6,022 nt of DNA from an uncultured Ruminococcus sp. (GTDB lineage: Bacteria > Bacillota > Clostridia > Oscillospirales > Ruminococcaceae), in assembly GCA_900554975.1 (NCBI GenBank), contig USJI01000078.1, forward strand, positions 1-6,022. The letters run 5' to 3'. Positions 1-6,022 of the stretch are shown here, in pieces; within the stretch, counting starts at the first letter, position 1, and every line of letters starts with the position of its first letter. Below the pieces are notes generated by a model. The model saw only the letters and a program-made list of their open reading frames with translations, had not been told where the DNA came from and did no database searches. The translations under genes and the position numbers were made by a program.

Positions 1-62
1 ATATGTGAAAAAGGCAGATTTTCTGCCGGAAGTTTTAAAAATGCAGAATATTGCAGGAAAAT

Positions 63-67
63 GGAGA
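63..67 (+). promoter_or_regulatory. Ribosome binding site for the phosphofructokinase
   Basis: GGAGA lies six bases before the ATG at 74 and supports that start. A weaker GGAAG at 28-32 sits eight bases before the in-frame ATG at 41, so the longer start cannot be fully excluded. Confidence 0.55.
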
Positions 68-73
68 TATGAT

Positions 74-1300
74 ATGAATATAGCAGTTGCACAGTCGGGA
101 GGACCGACATGCGCCATAAATGCTTCTTTGGCGGGGGTTTTTTCTGAGGCATCAGTAACAGGAGAAATAGATAAGATTTATGGTTCTATAAATGGTATAG
201 AAGGAACCATAAATAATAATCTTGTGGATATGAAAAGTATCATAAAAAGCAATAAGGATCTGGAACTGCTTAAGCTGACACCATCAACGGTTCTTGGCTC
301 ATGCAGATACAAGCTTCCTGATTCTGAAAAAAATCCGGAAGTTTATGAAAAGATTATTTCATGTTTTGAAAAAAATGAAATAGACGTTTTCTTCTATATC
401 GGCGGAAACGATTCTATGGATACAGTTAATAAGCTTTCAACATATCTTGAAAAAAACAAAAAAAATATTAAAGTTATAGGAATTCCGAAAACAATTGATA
501 ATGACCTTATGTGTACAGACCACACTCCGGGATTTGGCTCAGCCGCAAAATATGTTGCTGCAACAATTCAGGAAATTGCAAGGGACAGCTCGGTTTACAG
601 CGTTAAATCCGTAACCATTGTTGAAATCATGGGACGTGATGCGGGCTGGCTGACAGCTTCAACCTGTGTTCTGAAAGCAAACGATGAAACAGCACCGCAT
701 CTTATTTATCTTCCGGAAACACCTTTTAGTGTTGAGAGATTTCTTGATGATGTAAGAAGAATGCTTACGGAGCATAAGGGTGTTATAGTTGCTGTTTCTG
801 AGGGACTTAAACTCAGCGGCGGCGGATATGCGGCAGAGGATTTCCAGTCGGGACGTGATGACCCGTTCGGACATAAATATCTTTCAGGAATCGGAAAATG
901 TCTTGAAAATATAGTAAGCACCGAGATAGGCTGTAAAGTACGTTCAATTGAACTGAATGTAATGCAGAGATGTGCTTCACATATGGCTTCAAAGACTGAT
1001 ATAGATGAATCTGTGAAGATTGGTGAAGAAGCTGTGAAGGCGGCAATGAAGGGTGTTACAGGAAAAATGATGGCATTTGAACGTGTTAGCGACAGACCTT
1101 ATTTTTCAAGAATAAAAGCAGTTGATGCAAAAGATGTTGCAAACCATGCAAGACTTTTCCCGAAGGAATGGATAAATAATCAGGGTAATAATGTTACAGC
1201 AAGAGCGATTGATTATTTCCTTCCGCTTATACAGGGTGAAGTTGATGTATTCATGGAAAACGGAATGCCGGTTCATCTGAAACTGCCTAACTGGTTTTAA
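74..1300 (+). CDS. pfp: Pyrophosphate-dependent 6-phosphofructokinase
   Basis: This cytoplasmic glycolytic enzyme interconverts fructose 6-phosphate and fructose 1,6-bisphosphate. It is predicted to use pyrophosphate rather than ATP, which would make the step reversible. The 408-residue protein opens with the family's first strand and phosphate loop (AVAQSGGPT, residues 4-12). It has GGNDS at 110-114, the catalytic PKTIDND at 138-144 (proton-acceptor Asp142 by family analogy), MGR at 186-188 and LPE at 213-215 for sugar phosphate, and QR at 298-299. Asp113 and Lys139 replace the two glycines that mark ATP enzymes such as E. coli PfkA, which is the basis for the pyrophosphate call. Length suits the roughly 400-residue clostridial form. 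The ATG at 74 was chosen because it begins just before the first strand and has GGAGA at 63-67. The ATG at 41 and GTG at 5 are in frame but would add residues with no family counterpart. The odd point is Asn112, where many relatives have Asp. The family is certain; cofactor choice is an inference. Confidence 0.93.
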   Translation: MNIAVAQSGGPTCAINASLAGVFSEASVTGEIDKIYGSINGIEGTINNNLVDMKSIIKSNKDLELLKLTPSTVLGSCRYKLPDSEKNPEVYEKIISCFEKNEIDVFFYIGGNDSMDTVNKLSTYLEKNKKNIKVIGIPKTIDNDLMCTDHTPGFGSAAKYVAATIQEIARDSSVYSVKSVTIVEIMGRDAGWLTASTCVLKANDETAPHLIYLPETPFSVERFLDDVRRMLTEHKGVIVAVSEGLKLSGGGYAAEDFQSGRDDPFGHKYLSGIGKCLENIVSTEIGCKVRSIELNVMQRCASHMASKTDIDESVKIGEEAVKAAMKGVTGKMMAFERVSDRPYFSRIKAVDAKDVANHARLFPKEWINNQGNNVTARAIDYFLPLIQGEVDVFMENGMPVHLKLPNWF

Positions 1301-1304
1301 TATA

Positions 1305-1318
1305 TGTGCTGAAGCACA
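1305..1318 (+). promoter_or_regulatory. Small hairpin competing with the terminator stem
   Basis: TGTGC at 1305-1309 can pair with GCACA at 1314-1318 across a TGAA loop. The same GCACA forms the base of the terminator stem by pairing with TGTGC at 1347-1351. The two foldings exclude each other over five base pairs, so the small hairpin could weaken termination. About ten AT-rich pairs of the terminator would remain possible. The pairing is visible in the sequence; any attenuation role is inference. Confidence 0.25.
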
Positions 1319-1359
1319 GAAAGCATTATGATTTTTTAATGTTTTCTGTGCCTTTTTTT
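1314..1359 (+). terminator. Rho-independent terminator after the phosphofructokinase
   Basis: The arm at 1314-1328 pairs with 1337-1351 over 15 positions, with one G-T wobble (1323 with 1342). The loop is eight bases, and a run of seven T follows at 1353-1359. This is a strong intrinsic terminator that should end the phosphofructokinase transcript 14 bases past its stop codon. The T-run stops only four bases before the GAGG ribosome binding site of the next gene. That gene must therefore rely on readthrough or on a promoter lying inside or upstream of the hairpin. Confidence 0.88.
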
Positions 1360-1376
1360 GTCTGAGGTTAAAAAGT

Positions 1377-2027
1377 ATGGGAAAAATAGATTTACTTGTT
1401 ATGATAATGGAATTTGCCGGAATAGTTGCATTTGCAGTTTCCGGTGCAGCGACAGCGATAAAGCACAGAATGGATATTATGGGGGTTAATGTTCTGGCAG
1501 TTGTTACAGCTGTCGGCGGAGGTATAATCAGGGATATTATTCTCGGAAGAACTCCTCCTGCGGTATTTACGAACTATTCATATATCCTGATGTCGCTGAT
1601 TACGGCAAATATCGTATTTATAATAATATATATTGCTCAAAGCAAAAAATCCGAAGAAGTCCTTACCCGTATATATGATATGATGATGAAAATATTTGAT
1701 ACTATCGGACTCGGAGTGTTTACAGTTACGGGTATGAATGCAGCTCTGGAATGCGGTTATGATGGATTTCTGATAGTCGTGTTTTCGGGAGTCATAACGG
1801 GCGTAGGCGGAGGAATGCTCAGCGATATCATTGCAAACAGAAGACCGTATGTTCTGATAAAGCACGTTTATGCCTCAGCAAGCCTTCTGGGAGCAGTTCT
1901 GTTTTATTTTATAAGAATTTATTTCGGGTTTATTCCGGCTGCTTGTATTTGCTTTGCGGCTGTGGTAGCGGTGAGAACCCTGGCAATAATATTCAGATGG
2001 AATCTTCCGGGAATAAACACAAAATGA
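1377..2027 (+). CDS. UPF0126/TRIC-family membrane protein (predicted channel or glycine transporter)
   Basis: This 216-residue integral membrane protein contains two tandem copies of the UPF0126 domain, now also named the glycine transporter or bacterial TRIC domain. Seven hydrophobic helices are visible, roughly at 5-27, 35-50, 66-88, 108-124, 130-148, 162-180 and 183-206. The first repeat carries GGGIIRD at 47-53 and LGRTPP at 56-61. The second carries GGGMLSD at 144-150 and a matching NRRP at 154-157. Each glycine triplet is expected to break a helix inside the pore. Relatives of known structure are trimeric potassium-permeable channels, and some bacterial members have been linked to glycine uptake, so the substrate here is open. 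The ATG at 1377 has GAGG at 1364-1367 nine bases upstream, and the length is normal. Position 149 is Ser where Arg is usual. It follows a strong terminator and precedes clpC by 108 bases with no clear terminator between, so cotranscription with clpC is possible. Confidence 0.88.
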   Translation: MGKIDLLVMIMEFAGIVAFAVSGAATAIKHRMDIMGVNVLAVVTAVGGGIIRDIILGRTPPAVFTNYSYILMSLITANIVFIIIYIAQSKKSEEVLTRIYDMMMKIFDTIGLGVFTVTGMNAALECGYDGFLIVVFSGVITGVGGGMLSDIIANRRPYVLIKHVYASASLLGAVLFYFIRIYFGFIPAACICFAAVVAVRTLAIIFRWNLPGINTK

Positions 2028-2063
2028 GAACAGATTCTGAATTATTTCAGGGCAAATGTTCCT

Positions 2064-2103
2064 TTCGACATATATCGCACCGGTTTCGTGGCATACTTAT
2101 AAA
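2064..2103 (+). promoter_or_regulatory. Possible weak promoter ahead of clpC
   Basis: The 108-base gap between the membrane protein and clpC holds TATAAA at 2098-2103, a five-of-six match to a sigma-A -10 box. No good -35 box lies at the right distance: ATCGCA at 2074-2079 matches three of six with an 18-base spacer. TCGACA at 2065-2070 is a better -35 match but too far away. No CIRCE element and no CtsR heptamer pair is visible. A five-base-pair hairpin at 2037-2050 has no T-run and is not a terminator. An independent clpC promoter is plausible but not proven. Confidence 0.2.
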
Positions 2104-2123
2104 TGTATTGTTTATTTTATATG

Positions 2124-2128
2124 AAAGG
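2124..2128 (+). promoter_or_regulatory. Ribosome binding site that decides the clpC start
   Basis: AAAGG lies seven bases before the GTG at 2136 and thirteen bases before the ATG at 2142. The spacing favours the GTG start, although the ATG is the commoner codon. The two differ by only two residues. Confidence 0.45.
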
Positions 2129-2135
2129 CTGACTG

Positions 2136-4499
2136 GTGCGAATGAATAATTTTGAAATGTTTACGAGAAAAGCTGTGAATTCCATTGAAACTGCGGTAGA
2201 ATCTGCATCTCAGATGGGGCATACCTATGTCGGTACAGAACATATTATTCTGGGGTTTATGCAGGAGGGTAAAAATGTTGCGGCATCTGTTCTGAAAGCG
2301 AATAATATAACCCTTAACAATCTCTATGACCAGATGATACTGTTTATAGGAAAGGGAGAGAAAACTCATCTTAATTATGATAATTTCACTCCTGCACTCA
2401 GAAGAATTTTAAACGGTGCATCAGCGGTTGCAAATGCAGCCGGAACGCAGCTTGTTGGTACAGAGCATATTTTTATGACGCTTCTTAAAGAGCCTGGGTG
2501 CGGTGCTATGGGATTTCTGAGAACTATGGGGGCAAATCCTGCAAAGCTTTACAGCGATTGTGCCAAAGCCTATACCGGACAGCTTCCAAAAGAAATTTTA
2601 AGATATAATCAGCCGGACAGAAAACAAATTCCAACGCTTTATAAATATGGAAGAAGCCTTACTGAGGAGGCGATGGAAAACAAGTACGACCCCGTTATCG
2701 GAAGGGAAAAGGAAACGGAAAGAATTTTGCAGATACTTGCAAGAAGAACAAAAAACAATCCCTGTCTGATAGGAGAAGCAGGTGTCGGAAAGACAGCTGT
2801 TGTTGAAGGGCTTGCCAAAATTTTTGTAAGCGGAAATGTTCCTGAAGAACTGAAAAACAAGAATATTTTCTCTCTTGACCTTACGTCCATGCTTGCTGGT
2901 GCGAAATACAGAGGGGATTTTGAGGAACGAATCAAGAGCTGCATTGATGAGGTTGCATCGGTCGGAAATGTTATTTTGTTTATTGATGAGATTCATACAA
3001 TTGTCGGTGCAGGTGCGGCGGAGGGAGCAATAGATGCCGCAAATATTATAAAACCACAGCTTGCAAGGGGAGAACTTCAGATAATTGGTGCAACTACGAT
3101 AGAAGAATACAGAAAATATATAGAAAAGGATTCAGCACTTGAACGCCGCTTTCAGCCTGTCATGATAAACGAGCCGAATGAAAATCAGACTATTGAAATT
3201 ATAAAGGGGATAAAAGATAAGTATGAAAAATATCATAATGCTGTGATAAGCGATGAAGTGATAAAGTCAGCAGTAAATTTATCTGTAAGATATATTAATG
3301 ACAGATTTCTGCCGGATAAGGCGATAGATGTTATTGATGAGGCGGCTTCAAAGGCAAAGATAAAATGCGTAAGAGCAAATGAGAAGAAAAGCGGAGAGAA
3401 AAAATTCTCAGATGATGAAGTGATTACACTTGAAGGACTTGAAAAAGCGTTTAAGATTCACAAGTGCAGTGATAATGAACCTGTTGAAATAACTGTTGAA
3501 GACACTGCCGGAGTTGTGTCTGAATGGACGGGAATTCCGGTAAAGCGTATTTCTAAAGACGAGGAAGAAAAACTGCTGAGCCTTGAAAAAAGTCTCTCAG
3601 AACGTGTAATAGGGCAGGAAAAAGCTGTTGTTGCAGTAGCAAGAGCAATCAGGCGAAGCCGTATCGGTCTGAAAGAGCCGGAAAGACCAATGGGTTCATT
3701 TATTTTTATGGGACCGACAGGCGTCGGAAAAACTGCACTTTCCCGTGCGGCAGCAGAGCTTATTTTTGACAGCGAAAAAAATCTCATAAAAATTGATATG
3801 TCTGAATATATGGAGAAGCATTCAGTATCAAAAATTATAGGCGCTCCTCCGGGATATGCAGGATATGATGAGGGCGGAGCGCTTACGGACAGAATAAGAC
3901 GACACCCTTACTGCGTTCTGCTTTTTGATGAAGTTGAAAAGGCTCATCCTGATGTTCTGAATATTCTTTTGCAGATTCTTGAGGACGGTGTTCTGACAGA
4001 TTCGAGAGGAAGAAAAACAAGCTTTAAAAATACGCTGATTATCCTGACTTCAAATATAGGTTCGGAGATAATGACAGACAGCGTTAAAATCGGGTTTGCC
4101 GAAAAGTCAGACAGTGGCAGGCGTGAACGTGCAAAGGAAGAATTAAAAAAGCATTTTAAGCCGGAACTGATAAATCGACTTGACGAAATTGTTGTGTTTG
4201 ATTCGCTTGGAATGGAAAGTCTTAATGAGATAGCCTGCAAACTGCTTGATGAACTGGCAGAACGTGCTGAAAAAATAGGAATAAAGATAAGTTATGAAAA
4301 TGACATTCCTGCAAGACTGATAGATGAAAGTGAGATAAGAAAATTTGGTGCAAGATATATCAAGAGAACTATATCTGAAAAAATTGAAAATCTTATTTCG
4401 CAGCAGCTTATAGAGGGACATATAAAAAAAGGAGAGGATATAGAGATAATTTTTGATGAAGGTGAATTCAAACTGGCAAGTTCACTACTTTATAAATAA
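2136..4499 (+). CDS. clpC: ClpC-type AAA+ unfoldase, ATPase partner of ClpP
   Basis: This cytoplasmic ATP-driven hexameric unfoldase is predicted to feed proteins into the ClpP protease. In the 787-residue protein, two Clp N-terminal repeats (about 8-72 and 84-147) each hold a GTEH motif, at 33-36 and 108-111. The first ATPase module has Walker A GEAGVGKT at 213-220, the KYRG pore loop at 257-260, Walker B ending at Asp284-Glu285, sensor GATT at 318-321 and Arg337-Arg338. The second has Walker A GPTGVGKT at 526-533, the GYAGY pore loop at 573-577, Walker B ending at Asp598-Glu599, arginine finger Arg681 and sensor 2 GAR at 738-740. IGF at 652-654 is the ClpP-docking tripeptide, which ClpB lacks. 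The linker between modules (about 404-451) is roughly 24 residues shorter than in B. subtilis ClpC and lacks its UVR-like helix pair. The usual ctsR-mcsA-mcsB neighbours are absent. It could be a second clpC paralogue. GTG at 2136 is preferred over ATG at 2142 on ribosome-binding-site spacing. Confidence 0.93.
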   Translation: MRMNNFEMFTRKAVNSIETAVESASQMGHTYVGTEHIILGFMQEGKNVAASVLKANNITLNNLYDQMILFIGKGEKTHLNYDNFTPALRRILNGASAVANAAGTQLVGTEHIFMTLLKEPGCGAMGFLRTMGANPAKLYSDCAKAYTGQLPKEILRYNQPDRKQIPTLYKYGRSLTEEAMENKYDPVIGREKETERILQILARRTKNNPCLIGEAGVGKTAVVEGLAKIFVSGNVPEELKNKNIFSLDLTSMLAGAKYRGDFEERIKSCIDEVASVGNVILFIDEIHTIVGAGAAEGAIDAANIIKPQLARGELQIIGATTIEEYRKYIEKDSALERRFQPVMINEPNENQTIEIIKGIKDKYEKYHNAVISDEVIKSAVNLSVRYINDRFLPDKAIDVIDEAASKAKIKCVRANEKKSGEKKFSDDEVITLEGLEKAFKIHKCSDNEPVEITVEDTAGVVSEWTGIPVKRISKDEEEKLLSLEKSLSERVIGQEKAVVAVARAIRRSRIGLKEPERPMGSFIFMGPTGVGKTALSRAAAELIFDSEKNLIKIDMSEYMEKHSVSKIIGAPPGYAGYDEGGALTDRIRRHPYCVLLFDEVEKAHPDVLNILLQILEDGVLTDSRGRKTSFKNTLIILTSNIGSEIMTDSVKIGFAEKSDSGRRERAKEELKKHFKPELINRLDEIVVFDSLGMESLNEIACKLLDELAERAEKIGIKISYENDIPARLIDESEIRKFGARYIKRTISEKIENLISQQLIEGHIKKGEDIEIIFDEGEFKLASSLLYK

Positions 4500-4501
4500 A
4501 T

Positions 4502-4550
4502 AAAAAAAACACAACCCGAACCTTCCGTTACAGAAAATTCGGGTTGTGTT
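4502..4550. terminator. Bidirectional terminator between clpC and the MATE exporter
   Basis: AACACAACCCGAA at 4508-4520 pairs perfectly with 4538-4550 over 13 bases, with a 17-base loop. On the - strand the hairpin is followed by a T-run (complement of the A-run at 4502-4509), giving a strong terminator for the exporter. On the + strand the tail is only GTATACTTTT, a weaker T-run, so clpC termination may be less efficient. The hairpin fills the 69-base gap between the two convergent stop codons. Confidence 0.88.
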
Positions 4551-4568
4551 GTATACTTTTGAGTTTTA

Positions 4569-5939
4569 TCAGTATCCCTGTCCTAATCTTCGTGAAGGAC
4601 GGTAAAGGATAAGTGCCATGAAAATCAGTACGGCAGTTGTTGAAAGACTGATCGGGTATGCCAGCATGATTGTTTTAAACGTTCTGCTTTCCGGGAAAAT
4701 GGTTTTTATCCATGTTATACGGACTCCGCAGACACCAATGGTTGTGAGTATCGCAGGAAGTAGCGAGATGCCGAATCCACGCAGATAACCGGACATGACC
4801 TCATAAAGCATACTGAATATATAAGCTGTAAAAATAAACAGAAGTCTGCTGTATCCTATGGATATTACTGCCGGGTCATTGTTGAATATTGAAAGGAGGA
4901 ACTTTCCTGTCAGAAGAACAAGGATTATTGCTGCGGCAGATGCTATGGCATCTTCTATGATGCAGAGTGCGAGCGTTTTACGGCATCTTTTTATCTGTCC
5001 GGCACCGTAATTCTGTCTGACAAATGTTGTACACGCCTGACTGAATGAATTGAGTACATCGTATGCAAATATTTCTATGTTGAATGCAGCACTTGATGCC
5101 GCCATGACAGTTGTGCCAAGGCTGTTTATTGCTGACTGGATAACTATATTTGATATTGCAAAAACTGCACTCTGAATACCGGCAGGAAGTCCGATTCTGA
5201 GGATTTTACCCAGAACAGCAAGGTCAATCCGGAGTTCCTTTGTTTCAACGTGAATTTCTCTTTCCGATTTCAGCAGTTTGCGGTATAGAATTGCTGAGCT
5301 TACTACATTTGAAATTACTGTTGCAATTGCAACACCGTTTACTGTCATTTTAAGAACGATTACAAAGAACAGATTTAAAATTACATTCAGAACGCCGGAT
5401 ATTGCAAGGGCTTTAAGAGGGATTTTTGTTTCGCCTATACTTCTGAAGATGGCTGCTTCAAAATTGTAAAGAAAAATGGTCGGAAGTCCGAGAAGATAGA
5501 TTCTGAGGTAAAGAAGTGCATATGGAAAAACTTCATCAGGAACATTCAGCATACCGAGAAGTTTTCCTGCAAATAACTCTCCTATAAGAGCAACCACAAT
5601 TCCTCCTATAAGCGATACAACGATTGATGTATGTACAGAGTGCTTTACAGTTTCTCTGTCACCGCTTCCGATTGCATTTGCAATTACAACAGTTGCACCA
5701 AGTGCGATACCGATAAAAAGGTTAAGTATCAGACCTATAACCGGACTGTTTGCACCGACCGCCGCAACGGCAATAGTACTTTTTGAACCTGTGAAATTTC
5801 CCACAATGGCAACGTCTGATGCGTTGAAAAGCTGTTCGAGAATGCCTGTTGCCGCTACCGGAAGTGCAAATCGGGGAATTTTGTTCCATATAGGGCCATT
5901 CAGCATATCAATTTTGTGTTTTTGTTTTTCTGCTTCCAT
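4569..5939 (-). CDS. MATE-family multidrug/Na+ (or H+) antiporter
   Basis: This 456-residue inner membrane protein is predicted to export cationic drugs, metabolites or other small molecules in exchange for Na+ or H+. It has the twelve-helix, two-lobe layout of MATE proteins, with about six hydrophobic helices in each half after a short charged, cytoplasmic N-terminus (residues 1-17). The typical opening is GPIWNKIPRFALPVA at 15-29, then NASDVAIVGNFTG at 39-51 in helix 1-2. The loop after helix 2-3 has AIGSGD at 89-94, mirrored in the second half by QNYGAG at 309-314, as expected from the internal duplication. IFRSIGE at 164-170 and YLRGFGIS at 385-392 are the matching conserved loops after each half's fifth helix. 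Length is normal. The start has AAAGGAG (complement of 5946-5952) six bases upstream. The gene runs alone and convergent to clpC. The substrate cannot be told from sequence; it belongs with the DinF/NorM-like clostridial MATE proteins. Confidence 0.93.
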   Translation of the reverse strand: MEAEKQKHKIDMLNGPIWNKIPRFALPVAATGILEQLFNASDVAIVGNFTGSKSTIAVAAVGANSPVIGLILNLFIGIALGATVVIANAIGSGDRETVKHSVHTSIVVSLIGGIVVALIGELFAGKLLGMLNVPDEVFPYALLYLRIYLLGLPTIFLYNFEAAIFRSIGETKIPLKALAISGVLNVILNLFFVIVLKMTVNGVAIATVISNVVSSAILYRKLLKSEREIHVETKELRIDLAVLGKILRIGLPAGIQSAVFAISNIVIQSAINSLGTTVMAASSAAFNIEIFAYDVLNSFSQACTTFVRQNYGAGQIKRCRKTLALCIIEDAIASAAAIILVLLTGKFLLSIFNNDPAVISIGYSRLLFIFTAYIFSMLYEVMSGYLRGFGISLLPAILTTIGVCGVRITWIKTIFPESRTFKTIMLAYPISLSTTAVLIFMALILYRPSRRLGQGY

Positions 5940-5968
5940 AAAAATCTCCTTTATAATAATTATTGTGT

Positions 5969-5997
5969 ATTTTGTAAGGTTGAAATGTAAAATTCAA
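5969..5997 (-). promoter_or_regulatory. Putative sigma-A promoter of the MATE exporter
   Basis: Read on the - strand, TTGAAT (complement of 5992-5997) and CAAAAT (complement of 5969-5974) are separated by exactly 17 bases. Each matches its consensus at four of six positions. The -10 box ends 29 bases before the start codon, leaving a short leader that contains the AAAGGAG ribosome binding site. The surroundings are very AT-rich, so chance matches are likely and the call is tentative. Confidence 0.35.
5980..5997. repeat. Inverted repeat overlapping the exporter promoter (possible operator)
   Basis: TTGAA at 5980-5984 and TTCAA at 5993-5997 form a five-base inverted repeat with an eight-base spacer. 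It covers the proposed -35 box and part of the spacer of the exporter promoter, the place where a MarR- or TetR-type repressor would often bind. The arms are short and the region is AT-rich, so this may be chance. Confidence 0.25.
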
Positions 5998-6022
5998 AAT
6001 TTTCCTATAATATATAATACAC

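Noticed and set aside
5..73. Longer phosphofructokinase starting at the GTG at 5 or the ATG at 41
   Set aside because: The extra 11-23 residues precede the family's first beta strand and have no known counterpart. The ATG at 74 has a well-spaced GGAGA.
450..465. Runs of seven and eight A in the phosphofructokinase (possible slippage site)
   Set aside because: They encode an ordinary Lys/Asn-rich surface loop in an AT-rich genome. The frame continues intact and no alternative product is suggested.
1377..2027. Internal duplication in the membrane protein as a recent duplication
   Set aside because: The two-repeat architecture is the ancient family fold, and the copies are far diverged at DNA level.
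2037..2050. Hairpin CTGAA-TTAT-TTCAG after the membrane protein gene as a terminator
   Set aside because: It has only five weak pairs and no following T-run.
2068..2099. Possible sporulation sigma-E promoter (ACATATA and CATACTT)
   Set aside because: The 17-base spacing is longer than the usual 13-15 and the -10 box matches only partly. Nothing else ties clpC here to sporulation.
1943..2149. Forward open frame overlapping the end of the membrane protein gene and the clpC leader
   Set aside because: It sits mostly inside a real gene in another frame. Its protein looks like random low-complexity sequence and no ribosome binding site precedes it.
2598..2996. Minus-strand open frames of up to 132 residues inside clpC, and similar ones elsewhere
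   Set aside because: They are antisense shadows of strongly conserved coding sequence, with no recognisable domains or ribosome binding sites.

Overview
The window looks like an ordinary chromosomal stretch from a low-GC Gram-positive anaerobe of the Clostridia, most likely a Ruminococcus-like member of the Oscillospiraceae. This rests on AT-rich codon choice (many ATA, AGA and GGA codons), AGGAG-type ribosome binding sites, a pyrophosphate-type phosphofructokinase and a ClpC-type unfoldase. TGA is used as a stop codon, so the standard bacterial code applies. The taxonomic call is an inference from protein style, not a database match.

Layout, left to right: (1) a phosphofructokinase gene on the + strand (74-1300) carrying the two residues that mark pyrophosphate-dependent enzymes, followed by a strong hairpin-plus-T-run terminator. 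(2) A small seven-helix membrane protein of the UPF0126/TRIC family on the + strand (1377-2027), beginning only 17 bases after the terminator T-run. (3) A large two-ring AAA+ unfoldase of ClpC type on the + strand (2136-4499), with a GTG or ATG start. It keeps the ClpP-docking IGF loop, but the middle domain between its two ATPase modules is much shorter than in classical ClpC. (4) A MATE-family multidrug exporter on the - strand (4569-5939), convergent with clpC and sharing one bidirectional terminator with it. To the right is an AT-rich promoter region for the exporter, with a small inverted repeat that could be an operator.

The four genes do not form an obvious pathway. They cover central glycolysis, a small-solute or ion channel, protein quality control and export. 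The usual clpC neighbours (ctsR, mcsA, mcsB) are absent here. No tRNA, rRNA, CRISPR array, insertion sequence or phage gene is visible, and no non-coding gap exceeds about 110 bases. I found no convincing undescribed system. The points most worth checking are the reduced ClpC middle domain, the competing hairpins between the first two genes and the GGNDS active-site variant of the phosphofructokinase.
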